NCBI RefSeq assembly: GCF_905171765.1
Contig: NC_053395.1
Location: 184,344,156 to 184,408,155, forward strand
Direction of reading: 5' to 3'
Length of the DNA: 64,000 bases
Source of the DNA: Bufo bufo
Taxonomy: Eukaryota; Chordata; Amphibia; Anura; Bufonidae
Below the pieces are notes generated by a model. It was not told the origin of the DNA and did not search any database. It was given only the letters and a program-made list of their open reading frames with translations. Both the position numbers and the translations under genes were made by a program. This document shows positions 33,534 to 44,744 of the stretch, piece after piece (position 1 is the stretch's first letter; the number at the start of each line of letters is the position of its first letter).

Positions 33534-33780
33534 AAAGGGGTCGTCTCACTTCAGCAAGTGACATTCATCATGTAGAGAAAGTTAATACAAGCCACCTACT
33601 AATGTATTGTGATTGTCCATATTGCCTCTTTTGCTGGCTGGACTCCTTTTTCCATCCCATTATACATTGCTCGTTTCCATGGTTACGACCACCCTGCAAT
33701 CCAGCAGTAGTGGACGCACTTGACGCTATAGGAAATCGCTCCGCCCTCTTTGGAGGCTAAGACCATGGAAGTGCACATGG
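33534..33780. mobile_element. Left half of a TTAA-type MITE
   Basis: TTAAAGGGGTCGTCTCACTTCAGC starts an arm with no visible inverse partner before 33821. It is probably a truncated member of a separate family. Confidence 0.45.
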
Positions 33781-33820
33781 GCCGGTGCCTCAATCTATTG
33801 TTGAAATAAAAGATCTTTTG

Positions 33821-34199
33821 TTAAAGGGGTTTTCCAAGATTCATACATTAATGACCTATCCTCAGGATAGGTCATCAGTATCTGACCGGTGGCGGTCCAG
33901 CACACCCGCCAATAAGCTGTTTGAAGAGGCCGCGGTGCTCTGGTCAGCTCTGCAGCCTCTTCCTAGGCTAATGATGTCATGTTCATTGGTTATATGGTCT
34001 AGTTGCAGCTCAGTGCCGTTCAATTGAGTGTTCCTGAGCTGCAATACCCAGCACAGCCTCTATGCAATGTACGGCGCTGTTTGTGATAAACTGTGAAGAG
34101 GCAACAGTGCCTCTTCAAACAACTGATCGGTGGGGATCCCGGGTATCAGACCCGCACCAATCAGATATTGATGATCTATCCTGATGATAACCCCTTTAA
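33821..34199. mobile_element. Palindromic TTAA MITE, ATCCTC-AGGATAGG family, intact ends
   Basis: TTAA at 33821-33824 and 34196-34199. AAAGGGGTTTTCCAAGATTCATACATTAATGACCT pairs with GATGATCTATCCTGATGATAACCCCTT. ATCCTCAGGATAGGTCATCAG lies in the left arm. The centre has TCTTCCTAGGCTAATGATGTCA. Confidence 0.82.
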
Positions 34200-34447
34200 T
34201 ATTTTTTCCCTAGGCATTATTTTCATTCATTACTCTCCAATGTTTCTGGTTTTCTCCTCTGTGTTTGACCAGTTTCAGACAAGCATGTTGGCTGCATGTG
34301 GGACTGTGAATTCCCATAGTGAACTCTGCTCCTTTGACCTGACCTCCCAGGATTATAATGACTTATAATGCTGTGTGTCTCTGCCCGCCATCGAAAAGCT
34401 TCCCAAAGCCTCTAAAGTGATAAAATAAAGAATTCTATACTCACCAC

Positions 34448-35065
34448 TTAAAGGGAGTGTGTCATCAGAAAATGACCTGCTGTGTGAATCACTTTATGTT
34501 TAACATATTTTTCAATAATTTTTTATGCTATTTTTAATTTTCCTGATCACTTTTTATATTTACACTAAACCCAAATAAACTGCAGTTTTTGCACTAACCA
34601 CTATGTTTAATAATTGGCGCCACTTCTTGGTCTGTACAGATCACTTTCCTGCAGTTATCTGCTTATCTGCCATTCTAATCCTGCCTGTAATAATATCACC
34701 TCTGTGTACAGATAAGACAGGATCCACCATTCACAAAACATGATTGTCAAATCTTATCTATTTTTTCCTGGTACAATGACCTCTGCACAGGGCACAGAGC
34801 ATGCCTAGAAAACTCTCCCATAGAAGTCGGTGAGGTCCCCTCCTGACCATTGTGTATGGCCCATGGGGCTGCCATAAAGCAATTTTTTTAATGCTATGTA
34901 AATGCTGTTAAGAATAGCTCAGGCAAGATGGCCGCCCCCATAATCCTGTTCGGAAAACTGAATAAAAAAAATCTGCAATAAAAAAAAAACAGATCAGAAA
35001 AAGGAGATGTTCTGCTATCTGATTTTAACTGGCAGGTAAAATTTTTGGTGACACATTTTCTTTAA
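34448..35065. mobile_element. Palindromic TTAA MITE, CAGAAAATGACCTGCTG family, 618 bp
   Basis: TTAA at 34448-34451 and 35062-35065. AAGGGAGTGTGTCATCAGAAAATGACC pairs with the GGTAAAATTTTTGGTGACACATTTTCTTT arm. It is the intact relative of the split element 20907-21801. Confidence 0.75.
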
Positions 35066-35403
35066 ATGCCTGCTCCAGTCCTCAGCATCAGTATGTGTTT
35101 ATAAAGCTGCAGCCATGATGTAGCTGAGTACCCTACGTGACGGCTACAGCCAGTTGGTGGCCTCAGCGATCTCGTGCCATATTACCCCTGAGGCCAGTGA
35201 TTGGCTGCAGTGGTGACATGGACTATGCAGCACATCACTGCTGCAGTCAAGTAAAGAAAACCTGGTGGAGACAACCAGAGTGATGACGCTGAAAATGGCA
35301 GATTTGGGGATATATATTTTTTTTTAACTAAGTCGGACACCCCCTTTAATGTATCCTTAAGAATTCTGTTGCCTTATGATTGCTTTATATTGGTTCTTTA
35401 CCA

Positions 35404-35650
35404 CTATATCTATCTATCTATCTCCTATCTTTTATCTGTCTACTGTATCTATCCATATATCTATCTCCTATCTATCTATCTATCTATCTATCTACTGTAT
35501 CTATGCTATTCTATCTGATCTATCTATCTACTGTACCTAATCTATATGATCTGTCTCCTATCTATCTACTGTACCCTATCTACTGATCTGTATAATTTAT
35601 CTATGTAATCTATTATGTATCTGTCTGTCTTTGTCTCTATCCATCTGTAA
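35404..35650. repeat. (TATC)n microsatellite, compound and imperfect
   Basis: About 245 bp of TATC/CTAT repeats with interruptions (CTACTGTATC, CTGTCTCC). The Leu/Tyr/Ile/Ser open frame across it is an artefact of the tetranucleotide. Confidence 0.95.
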
Positions 35651-35900
35651 AAAATACAAAAGATAGCCGCACCCAATATACCATATGCAGCGAGGTGCAA
35701 ACCTGAGGGATCCTGACCCAAGGATGCAGCCAGAGAAAAACAAAAATAGAAAAAAAATGAACAGCACTTTCCAAGAAATGTGAAAAAATAAAGGCTGCTG
35801 CTTGAGAAAAGCTTTAGTGTTGAGCTAAAATGTTGCAACCATTTTGGGTGAATAAAATGTAATTTTTTTCACATTTCTTGGAAAGTGCTGCCATTTTTTA
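35651..35900. repeat. Dispersed repeat with terminal hairpin next to the TATC tract
   Basis: AACAGCACTTTCCAAGAAATGTG (35760) is inverse to CACATTTCTTGGAAAGTGCTGCC (35868-35891), about 130 bp apart. The left part has AAAAAATACAAAAGATAGCCGC. TATC repeats resume after it, so the repeat apparently sits within the microsatellite. The superfamily is not recognised. Confidence 0.55.
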
Positions 35901-37291
35901 TCTATCTGTCTATCCGGCCATCGAACTTCGTTACAAAAAGCATCTAATATTCAGGGAACATTTTGACGCAGACCAGCTAAGCGCTATAGGTTTATACGAG
36001 GTGACAGTCGGGTAATTTTCTATACGTTTATATATAACATACTAGAAATGGCGTCCACAGCGGTTAACGCTGCAGATCGCTACAGAGCATGTAAAATTTG
36101 CCCAACTGGTAAATTGAACTGTAAGCCCCACGGAGGGAAATTGCTTTGCTGTGCTCCAAACAGCAGTTATCCTGGTAATAGTACACACATTTTATTTATT
36201 TATTTCCTTAGGTGTCCTTTTTGTGTGTGTGTATATATATATATAATATTTTTTTTTTTTTGAGGGATAAACCTTGACCAAATGATGCCATCTTTTCGCG
36301 TTCCTGGAAACACAAATTTCCCAAGCGAAATAGGCGCATTGACGTCTGAGGACACCTGCCCTTTCTGTCGCGATATTCCTATCCCTTCCCAAAAAAAAAA
36401 AAAAAGTAATTACTTTGTCCCTGGGTAAAACTAGCCCTAAGGTGTGTTGAATCTGGCATTTTATGTTGAAAACCGGAGCGCACAACAAGGAGCTTATCAG
36501 AACAAATTGCCTAGCCCATCCCCTTCCTCACTCAAAACCTAATGACCCTTTATCATCATGGTTTAGATTGCCGGACACAGATGTGAGAAAATACAAGTAA
36601 TCTTCAGGTAACTACAGTCGCTCGACTGATGTTCTCAGAGAACTGACTGCTGGGAAGATAAAAAGCTACCTACTGAGCCTGTGACTTTCCAGCCGCAAAG
36701 CACATCATGATCTCATACCGCAAGTTTTATTTGCCTGAGAATCACAATAAGACGTATTAGGATGTTCAGCGGGCTAGACCCGCTCCGATAACAGACTCGT
36801 CTTTGTCGCTTGTTAGGGTCCCAAAAATTAATCTGTATTTATCGGCTTCTGAACGAGAGTTTATTTAGTCCCCATCGTATTGCCTCTCGCTTTTCCCACG
36901 CATTTGCCCAAGATTTGCCTATTTTTTTTATTTCACCCCTTTTGCTTATGAGGCATCGATGCTTTATGAGAATAACGGACAGGGATGTAACAAGTGCCTC
37001 GCTGCGGAGGGCTTTGTCGTCTGTATGCCGCCACCTCGTTAGGATTTCGGGGGATTGATCTAAAAAGCAGAATCTATAGGCCCTCTGTTGTATTGTATTG
37101 TTATTGTATTGTCAACTTTCACAAAAATTTCACGATGTAAAAAGAAACCCTTTTGTACGTCGGAAATGTTCTAAAGGTTCAAAGACTTCTCATGGCATAA
37201 TGGGTGCAAAATATGTATTTTAACTTTTTGTGGAGGAATTGCTATATGCGTTTCAACCTAGGCATTGCTTTAGTCAGGGTGCTAAATCTCC
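35901..37291. other. OLA1: OLA1 intron without obvious transposon ends
   Basis: Mostly unique, with a short (TG)(TA) run at 36222-36245 and homopolymers at 36249-36260 and 36391-36405. A Cys-rich open frame at 36048 was considered and rejected. The end (37235-37280) has a weak GCGTTTCAACCTAGGCATTGC motif seen in other repeats. Confidence 0.5.
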
Positions 37292-37728
37292 TTAAAGGGG
37301 TTGTGTGTCAAAACATGTACTCTTTTTTTTTTTAAAACCAGGACCTGGATCTGAATACTTTTGTAATCGCATGTAATTAAAAATTTTGTATAGCCCGTGA
37401 GCTATTCAATAAAATGTATCTGTATAGCGCCACTTGCTGTTTTTGTAATTTCCTTATTTTTTGGCCATTTCACGGAGCTGGTCGAACGTGCTCAGTTTAA
37501 ACCTTCAGCTGTCGCCAGAAGCGGTGGAAGTCACAGGGAGAGAGCTGTAGCAGAAAGGACACACCACCTGAGAACCAGGCTGACGATAATCTAACAGAGC
37601 AATCGGAGCAGTGAATATGGACATCTCTGGATCCATGCGAGGTACAGGGCTGGTTCTAGGTTTGTTAGAAAGGTATTGTCGTGTTTGATTTTAATTTTTT
37701 ACACCAATCATGGCACAACCCCTTTTAA
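37292..37728. mobile_element. TTAA MITE, AGCAGGTGGCGCTATACAGA family, reverse orientation
   Basis: TTAA at 37292-37295 and 37725-37728. CAATAAAATGTATCTGTATAGCGCCACTTGCTG and CCATGCGAGGTACAGGGCTGG are inverse to matching words in 47742-48219. Ends AAAGGGGTTGTGTGTC and GGCACAACCCCTT. Confidence 0.8.
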
Positions 37729-37837
37729 ACAGACCAGCCCTATATGGAGACTTACTGGAAGTGCTTAATGGTATGGATACTTACTGGCAATGTTCCATGG
37801 GAGAGGAATATGCAAAGAGGTATCCTCTAAGAAAGCC

Positions 37838-38046
37838 AGCGACACCTATTGGAAGTGGCTCCCTATGAATCGAGATCTGACTTTCCAACAAGCCTTTGGA
37901 TTTGGCAAGGGAATATAGCCGAGCCAGACATCCATCCATAGACAGCTGTTTCAGGGTTAGTACTCCAAAACAACTGTCTACGGATGGGTATTGGAAAGTT
38001 GGATCTTAACGCATAGGGAGCTACTTCCAATAGATAGTGCTGGCGA
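37838..38046. repeat. 209-bp palindrome
   Basis: CACCTATTGGAAGTGGCTCCCTATG pairs with CATAGGGAGCTACTTCCAATAGATAG. AGATCTGACTTTCCAA pairs with TTGGAAAGTTGGATCT, and ATCCATAGACAGCTGTTT with AACAACTGTCTACGGAT. It is probably another MITE. No target duplication was identified. Confidence 0.7.
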
Positions 38047-38184
38047 GATGGTTCTCTTTCTTGGGAGATACCGGTTTGCATAACCTATGCATTGCAAAGC
38101 CTGAAATCTACGGTGCGAATCCACAAAAACGATTGACCTTCTGCGAATTTAAAATCCGCACAGATTTTTTTCGCACTGGGTTTG

Positions 38185-38583
38185 TTACCTGCCACCTCTT
38201 CTAACACGTCTGTTTTCGTTCCCCGTGTAATAACAATTTTGGAACATCTATTCTTATATTATTTCTTCTACAAATTATGAATGAATTGCCTGCAGTCTGC
38301 AACCAAGGTCCATCTGGGTGTTACCAGTTTGGGGGTGTGCCCTGCACAGTCTATCCAGTTATTGCCAGTAGCAGACTGTTTAAGGAAACACCCCCCACTG
38401 GTGATACCCAGTCGGACCTTTACTGCAGACCGTTGGCAATTCATTTTAAAACTTCTAATAGGACTAATAAAGGAATGGCTCAACAGCGTTATGTGTAAAG
38501 CTCCTCTAAAATTATTATTATGTGGGGAATGCAAGTAGTTACTAAAAACTGACATATCAGGACCGGTGACAGGTCCTTTTTAA
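38185..38583. mobile_element. GGACCTGTCACCG palindrome family
   Basis: The right arm GACCGGTGACAGGTCCTTTTTAA is clear (TTAA at 38580-38583). The left arm TTACCTGCCACCTCTTCTAACACG is eroded. Inside are TTCCCCGTGTAATAACAATTTTGG and its inverse AATTATTATTATGTGGGGAATGC. Confidence 0.7.
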
Positions 38584-38685
38584 ACTTTTATCCATTTTAC
38601 TGCTCTAACACTTACATTACATATTTCTCCTACATGTGGATGTAGCTTTAGGGGGAAAAAACAGCAGTCCATCTTGTTCAACCTT

Positions 38686-38902
38686 TTAGGCTACATTCAC
38701 ACGACCGTATGTATTTTGCAGTCCGCAAAAAATACGGATGACGTCCGTGTGACATCCATTTTATTATATTTTGTTTTGCGGGACCATGGAGTGGACATAC
38801 GGATGCGAACCCATTGTAATGAATGGGTCCTCATCCAGTCCGCAAAAAAACAAAACCGCAACGGACACGGAAACAAAATACGTTCGTGTGAGAGTAGCCT
38901 TA
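38686..38902. mobile_element. GCGGACC fold-back element, short copy
   Basis: TTAGGCTACATTCACACGACCG at the left, CGTTCGTGTGAGAGTAGCCTTA at the right. TTTTGCAGTCCGCAAAAAATACGG and GAATGGGTCCTCATCCAGTCCGC lie inside. Confidence 0.78.
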
Positions 38903-40200
38903 TCCTGCTTTGGTTTTCGAGTTAATAATATCAAGAGGTGGTATATCACTTGGATATCCAGTCAGTTTCTGATACTACTGAGACACCCACCAGTTACAGA
39001 AATAAAGGGGTCCTGGTGCTCCTGAGCCTTTCCTTATACCGCCTCACTGGGCTTTACTGGAAAAAGTTAGAAGGGTTGTCCAGGATTAGAAAAACTTGGC
39101 TGCTTTCTTCAGAAAACTGCACCACCACAGGTCGTGTCTGGTATTGAAGCTGTGCTTCGTTAAATTTAAAATGTTATACTCCATTTAAAATTTTTACATT
39201 TATAGTCTATGGGGTCCGGCGGTGAACGTCAGTATCCGGCAACTTCCAGAATGGTCTGCCGTTTCTGTTCAACACAAGAGTGAACCTACCTTAAGGGCAG
39301 CCATACACATTCAGTAGCTGTTGGCCGAACAACCGCTATCTCTCCTGATTCTTTCCCGGCTCCCACATGTTGGGCTTATTCAATGGCAAGAGAGAGGAAA
39401 GCCACTGCCAGACACTTCTGGCGGTGGCTTATCTCCCGCGAGAACATAGGTATTTGGACAAAATTTTCACTTCACCCAATCCTCCTCTCTCCTTACAGAT
39501 GTTGGGAGCTCCCCATACTTATTAGACCATTGTCGGAACCTGCCGTTCTCGGCGGGATTGGCCAACAATACACTAGTAGTGTATTGGGGTCTTATTACCA
39601 AACACAGGCCATGGACAGGTGTAGTGCTGTTATTTTTGTAGTGCTGCTATTTAGCAACTTGGTGGCGGTCATACTATACCACCCTTCACTCATAGTCTCC
39701 CCTGAACGAAACTCCCCCCAATCTTAAAGATACAAAGGGACTGAACACCCCTGTAGTGGTTTATATGATAATTACACCACATTAGGTGCCTCTTATATGT
39801 ACAGCGTAATCAGACTCTTCGTATCATACAGTACCCATCTTTGGCATCCATTAAAGTCATTAAAACCCATAGAACCCAGCGCTCCGATCTGTTGCTTCGG
39901 CTGTATCGATTGGGGGGGGGGGGGGGGGGGGGCAATTCAGTTTACCACTACGGGACATTTAAAAACAGCACATATCATACCATTTCAAGCGACAGCAAGG
40001 TCATCCGGTGCAGGCCTTGATTATCTCATTTACTGCTATTCATCTGTGATGAAATTTACCTTGGAATTGCGCTATGAATCCATAATTAATTTCATTTATT
40101 AAAGGGTGCTCCGATTACACAAGCAAGTAATTAAAGCGTTGTATAATCCCAAGTTTTATATTGAGTTACTTGAGTTATATTGAGTTAGAAAAAAAAAAAA
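38903..40200. other. OLA1: OLA1 intron, no gene
   Basis: Mixed unique sequence. 39060-39290 has GGGTTGTCCAGGATTAGAAAA, a degenerate MITE word, and GGGGTCCGGCGGTGAACG, but no complete element. A poly-G run lies at about 39912-39932. Confidence 0.45.
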
Positions 40201-40930
40201 AAGTTTTCTGCATTAAAGTTTCCTTGACAGGCGCCCATCTCCTGCCTGCCGTTTACCAAACCTTTATAACGCTCCAGCTTCTGATAACATCAAAATTGGG
40301 AACGGAGCATTTGTTTTCCCTGCCTTAATATGCATAAGCCTCAGTAGTACGGCTGAATATCTGAAATGAAAGACTCCCTGGGGCATTAATAAGAGCCAGC
40401 TTTCTGTGTATTTTTTCTAATAAGATTAACCATAACAACCATAACTAGTTACAGCTGCAAAGCTAAAAATATATGTACGCTCTCAAGCCGTTATACTAAA
40501 TCTTTTTATTGTGTGTTTTTACTGCACTGAGCCATCTATAATGCAGCCAAAATGAACGATTCCAACCTACTTCACTTCAAAAACTTTATTTTTTATTAAT
40601 CTTGTGTTGGTATACAGTATACATTATTTTTTTTTCCCCCTACCCCGTTTGTCGCTGAATCCTGCAATCACGCATTCAGCAAAGTTTTGTTTGAGCCGTT
40701 TTACTCTGAGTGATTAGCTGAAATAATGACCCTGTCAGCCTTAATCACATTAAAATGTGGTTAACATCATTTAATTTTTTCTACTTAATATGCAAAAATT
40801 TCCAGTAGATTTGCACTGAAGGCCATTGAAATTCCATTAGAACGAGAATAAAAATTTCAGGCATCATTTAGTCAGAGAAGGAATAAAGGTCTCAATTGGA
40901 AACTGCTGAATCTTTTTTATTAGGGGGCAT
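40201..40930. other. Repeat-free intronic block, candidate conserved noncoding sequence
   Basis: Balanced, low-CpG sequence without fold-back arms. It is rich in ATTA/TAAT and TATGCAAAT-like words (CCTTAATATGCATAAGCC; AATAAGAGCCAGCTTTCTGTG; GTGATTAGCTGAAATAATGACC; TAATCACATTAAAATGTGG). The texture resembles conserved enhancer sequence. This is inference only. Confidence 0.35.
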
Positions 40931-41177
40931 ATGAATCATCCGCTCACACCAGACAGTGCTGGGCATGAATTATATTTGTGTGTGCTCGTGTGCAGTCCAG
41001 GTTTGTCTCCGTTCTTTTTAGGAAGGATACAGTTGAATTTAGCATTTGACAACGGAAAGTAACCTGCATGCTCATGTAGTATGCTTCACTAACACCCACA
41101 TCTTTTTTGGGAGCAAGTAATTAACAAATTCTTTATTTGGTGAACTCCACCTCCATTTCGTACAAGAAAGTTTCCCT

Positions 41178-41600
41178 TCTTACTTATTACATAGTAACAC
41201 AGTACGTAAGGCCGAAAAAAGACATCTGTCCATCCAGTTTGGCCTGTTATCCTGTAAGTTGATCCAGAGGAAGGCAAAAAACAACCTGTGAGGTAGAAGC
41301 CAATTTTCCTCATTTTAGGGAAAAAAATTGCTTCCGGACTCCAATCAAGCATCAGAATATCTCCCTGGATCAACAACCCATCTCTAGTAGCTAAAGCCTG
41401 TAATATTATTACACTCCAGAAATACATCCAGGCCCCTCTTGAATTCCTTTATTGTACTCACCATCACCACCTCCTCAGGCAGAGAGTTCCATAGTCTCAC
41501 TGCTCTTACCGTAAAGAATCCTCTTCTATGTTTGTGTACAAACCTTCTTTCCTCCAGACGCAGAGGAGTTGCTGTTGGGACTATTTGCATTGGTCTTTAT
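41178..41600 (-). mobile_element. Non-LTR retrotransposon 3' fragment (CR1/L2-like tail)
   Basis: On the minus strand, 41590-41384 reads LRLEERRFVHKHRRGFFTVR, AVRLWNSLPEEVV and STIKEFKRGLDVFLE. This pattern (FFxxRxVRxWNxLPxEVV...FKxxLD) is the C-terminal tail of CR1/L2-type reverse-transcriptase ORFs. Downstream on the same strand is probable 3' untranslated sequence down to about 41178, with AAACTGGATGGACAGATGTC and TACTGTGTTACTATGTAAT. No reverse-transcriptase core is present, so it is 5'-truncated and dead. Confidence 0.6.
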
Positions 41601-41689
41601 GTGAAATTATGGGGATTGGCATGGCTTGACTGATCTTCCCAAAAATAAAACCCACTAGCTAATTGCTGCTATTAGGGTTGTGTGAGGTT

Positions 41690-41950
41690 ACAAATAAACT
41701 ATATGCACCAATAGAGTAAAAACCACCCCACTAAATAACAAAATCTTTATTGGTACACATCAATGATATAAATATGATAAAATCAGCGGCATACATATAC
41801 AGAAAAAGGAGGATACAATGGTCCTGTAGTAAATAGCTTCATATATCACATATAATACATCCAAATCAGGCGCCCAAATCTATCATCAAATCACATAGGT
41901 ATATATAGATAAATAAAGTGCATAGTGCAAAAGGGATATTTTTGGGAGGT
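41690..41950. repeat. Possible dispersed repeat, AT-rich
   Basis: AAACCACCCCACTAAATAAC, CAAAATCTTTATTGGTACACATCAATGATATAAATATG and CAAATCAGGCGCCCAAATC look like part of a dispersed retroelement tail. A similar texture recurs at about 46840-46990 (GAGTTTATTGTACAATTACC). The assignment is weak. Confidence 0.3.
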
Positions 41951-43625
41951 TTTTTTTCCAATTTTAATATGACTGTGCATTGTATAAATATGTTTCATTT
42001 TCCATTCACCATTCTTATTTTTTCTTTCAAAAATGTATTTAACAGCCATCATATCAATCAAGATTTCATTTTAAAGGGGTTGTTTGGGATCGACATGTTA
42101 TTTAAATACCACCCCCTTCCCACTGGTCCTGTGAAGGAAGCCTACTTACCTGCTCACTGCTGCTCAATTATTTCCCGGCCGTCTTTACTACTTCTAAACT
42201 TCCATTACTTTTTTTTTTCTGTAGTCAGACAACCAAGAACTCACATAGACAATAAAAGATAAAGAAAAAAATGTTTAAAAGTTTGGCGCCAACAGTATGT
42301 TTCTAGATGCATTGGCTACCTGGCTCCTGGGACTTGTCCAATCCTGAATTAAACTATACATCAAGGGGTTGTCCGTTTTCACAATTGATGACCAATCCAC
42401 AGGATATCAGATCGGTAAAGTAAACATAGAACCAAAACTGTCCCTTCTCAGTGTGACCGTGGCTTTAAGCCGCCACTCCGCAACCTTCAGGGCTGCCTCC
42501 CATTTATATGGGAGCAGCTAGCCTGTCTTTGGCGAAATTTTGTTGCGGCTGTCCAAGCCAAAATTGTTGCAGCTGTCCAAGCCAAAATTGTCCTGTAAGA
42601 TCTGTTGTGTGAACGCCCCCTTATTGGTTAGAAGAGTTTTTTTGTTTTACTTTTTTCTTTCTCTTTAAAACTAACAAGAAACGTGAAGTTCAGTGGTGAC
42701 ATGTGAATCTGAGGCGGACAGGCCATAGCCATTACAGGGAAATTTCCCGGTGGGCTGATGCCCAAAGGGCCACCCAAGCCCTCCCCTAAATGCATAGCGA
42801 GCTGATGTAAGCACGTGGCATGTGGCGGAAAGCGCCCTCCTGCATCCTCAGGACGCCGATACAGTTGAATACTGCGGCCGGGGCAACAGTATTTTATGCT
42901 GGACTGTTGTATCTGGTTCTTTTTGGCTGGTATGTTGTGTTACGCTACAGTACTGACCTTCTGTCAGTTTGGACCTGACTACAACTTGGGGCCACTTTTA
43001 GTTTTTCCCCAGGGCCACTTTAATTTCCCAGTCTGCTCCTGGTGTGACTGAAAAAGTAGCTAGCTTCTCATCCTACTTGAATTTCAATAGAAATTAATAG
43101 ATCTGCCAACCTGGGTCATGAACATTAAGAGACTGGATTTTCCACATTAGTACTTGTGTTGCTCTTTATGTCTACTGCAGCCTTGGTCGTGTAGATAATG
43201 TCTCACTCTCAATTAGTAGACATATTTGTGTGTCTGCAGGTATACGTTTCATCTTTAAGTGTAGGGTAAGAGGATGTTAGAAGTGTACGCTTACCCCTTT
43301 TCATCTTCCTAGTCTTGGAGAATTAAGAACGTGAGTGGTCCTTAAACACTTACCAGTGAAGCATTAATTGGTCATTAAATATATTTACCCAATTATTTTT
43401 AATGGCGATCAACCTAGACTTAATATAGAACTGATATAAGGATATGCCAGGATTACACATATGGTAGCTTTTCATCTGATCATCTGCCATCTACATTAAA
43501 ATGTCTGATCAGATTTTACAATTGCTGGTGGTGGTAGTAGCATGTAAGTGATGATCTCATCACCAGTATGAAAAACAAAAAATTCCATTGTAGATATATC
43601 TTCCATAAACTACTATTTCACCGCC
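41951..43625. other. OLA1: OLA1 intron with MITE fragments
   Basis: TTTAAAGGGGTTGTTTGGGATCG (42062) and AAGGGGTTGTCCGTTTTCACAATTGATGACC (42363) are left arms of TTAA-type MITEs without visible right ends. The rest is unique. No gene is seen. Confidence 0.45.
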
Positions 43626-43894
43626 TTAGGCTCCATTCACGGAGCAGCGGATCCGCAAAACACGGAAAGCGGCAATGTGCGTTCCGCATTTTGCCGGCAC
43701 TAATAGAATATGCCTGTTCTTGTCCGCAATTGCGGAACAGAATAGGACATGTTCTATTTTTTTGCGGAACGGAAATGCGGATCCGCAATTCCGTGTCCGG
43801 GGAGCACATCGTGCTGCCCCATAGGAATGAATGGGTCCGCAATTCTGTTCCGCAAAATGCGGAACGAAATTGCGGACGTCTGAATGGAGCCTTA
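43626..43894. mobile_element. GCGGACC fold-back element, well preserved
   Basis: TTAGGCTCCATTCACGGAGC at the left, GACGTCTGAATGGAGCCTTA at the right. Inside are CTTGTCCGCAATTGCGGAAC, GCGGAACGGAAATGCGGATCC and GAATGAATGGGTCCGCAATTC. Confidence 0.85.
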
Positions 43895-43899
43895 CTGTG

Positions 43900-43950
43900 T
43901 TAATATATGTATGTATGTATGTATGTGTGTATATACACACACACACACTG
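43900..43950. repeat. (GTAT)n(GT)n/(CA)n microsatellite
   Basis: GTATGTATGTATGTATGTGT followed by ATATACACACACACACAC. It lies between the fold-back at 43626 and the TIR element starting near 43949. Confidence 0.85.
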
Positions 43951-44078
43951 TATTTTTCACTTTATAAGACGCACCTGATGATAAGACGAACCTAGGTTTT
44001 TGAGGAGGAAATTAAGAAAAAAATAATACTTTGAGCCAAATGGTGTGCTTTTGGTGGGTTTTAAACTGCTGGATGATG

Positions 44079-44735
44079 CACTGTTATGGGGGGGGAATCT
44101 GTGAATGACACACTTTTAGGCTCCATTCACACGTCCGCAAGTGTTGTGCGGAATGGGTGCGGACCCATTAATTCTCTATGGGGATTGAATGGATGAGCAC
44201 ACTATGTGGTCTCCGCATCCGCATTTCCGGAGCGCAGCCCCGATCTTCCGGTCCGCAGCTCCAGAAGAAATTAGAGCATGTCCTATTCTTGTCCGCAATT
44301 GCGGACAAGAATAGGTATTTCTATGGGAGTGCCAGCCGGGTGTATTGCGGATCCACAATGCACTACGGACGTGTGAATGGACCCTTATGGGGGATCTGTG
44401 AATGACGCACTGTTATGGGGGGGATGTGTAGATGACGGAATGTTATGGGGGGGATGTGTAGATGACGGAATGTTATGGGGGGATGTGTAGATGACGGAAT
44501 GTTATGGGGGGATGTGTAGATGACGGAATGTTATGGGGGGATGTGTAGATGACGCAATGTTATGGGGGGATTTGTGGATAACGCACTGTTATGGGGGGAT
44601 TTGTGGATAACGCACTGTTGTGGAGGATCTATGAGTGAAGCACAGTTATGGGGGATCTGTGGATGACACACTGTTATGCGGTATCTGTGAATGATGCACG
44701 GTTATGAGGGATCTGTGGATGATGCACTATTATGT
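44079..44735. repeat. Minisatellite, 28-30-bp unit with TGTTATGGGGG
   Basis: Units such as ATGACGGAATGTTATGGGGG followed by GGATGTGTAG repeat about 11-12 times, drifting to GGGATCTGTGGATGACACACTG at the edges. The first unit, near 44080-44115, is separated from the rest by the insertion 44116-44387. Spacers vary and are not unique, so this is not a CRISPR array. Confidence 0.88.
44116..44387. mobile_element. GCGGACC fold-back element inserted in the minisatellite
   Basis: TTAGGCTCCATTCACACGTCC at the left, GGACGTGTGAATGGACCCTTA at the right. Outside, the left flank ends ACACTT and the right flank continues TGGGGGATCTGTGAATGACG. In the array these join as ACACTG-TTA-TGGGGG, so one TTA was duplicated. 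Inside, CTTGTCCGCAATTGCGGACAAG is a perfect hairpin. Confidence 0.88.
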
Positions 44736-44744
44736 GACTATAAC

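Noticed and set aside
36048..36263. 71-aa frame with CKICPTG...LLCC Cys pattern, looking like a small zinc ribbon
   Set aside because: Runs into a microsatellite, has no acceptor or homology I recognise, and Cys spacing does not fit a known family. A GTAATA donor-like site after it is common by chance.
44390..44735. CRISPR-like array of about 30-bp units
   Set aside because: Whole units repeat with drift, no distinct repeat-spacer alternation, and the host is a vertebrate.
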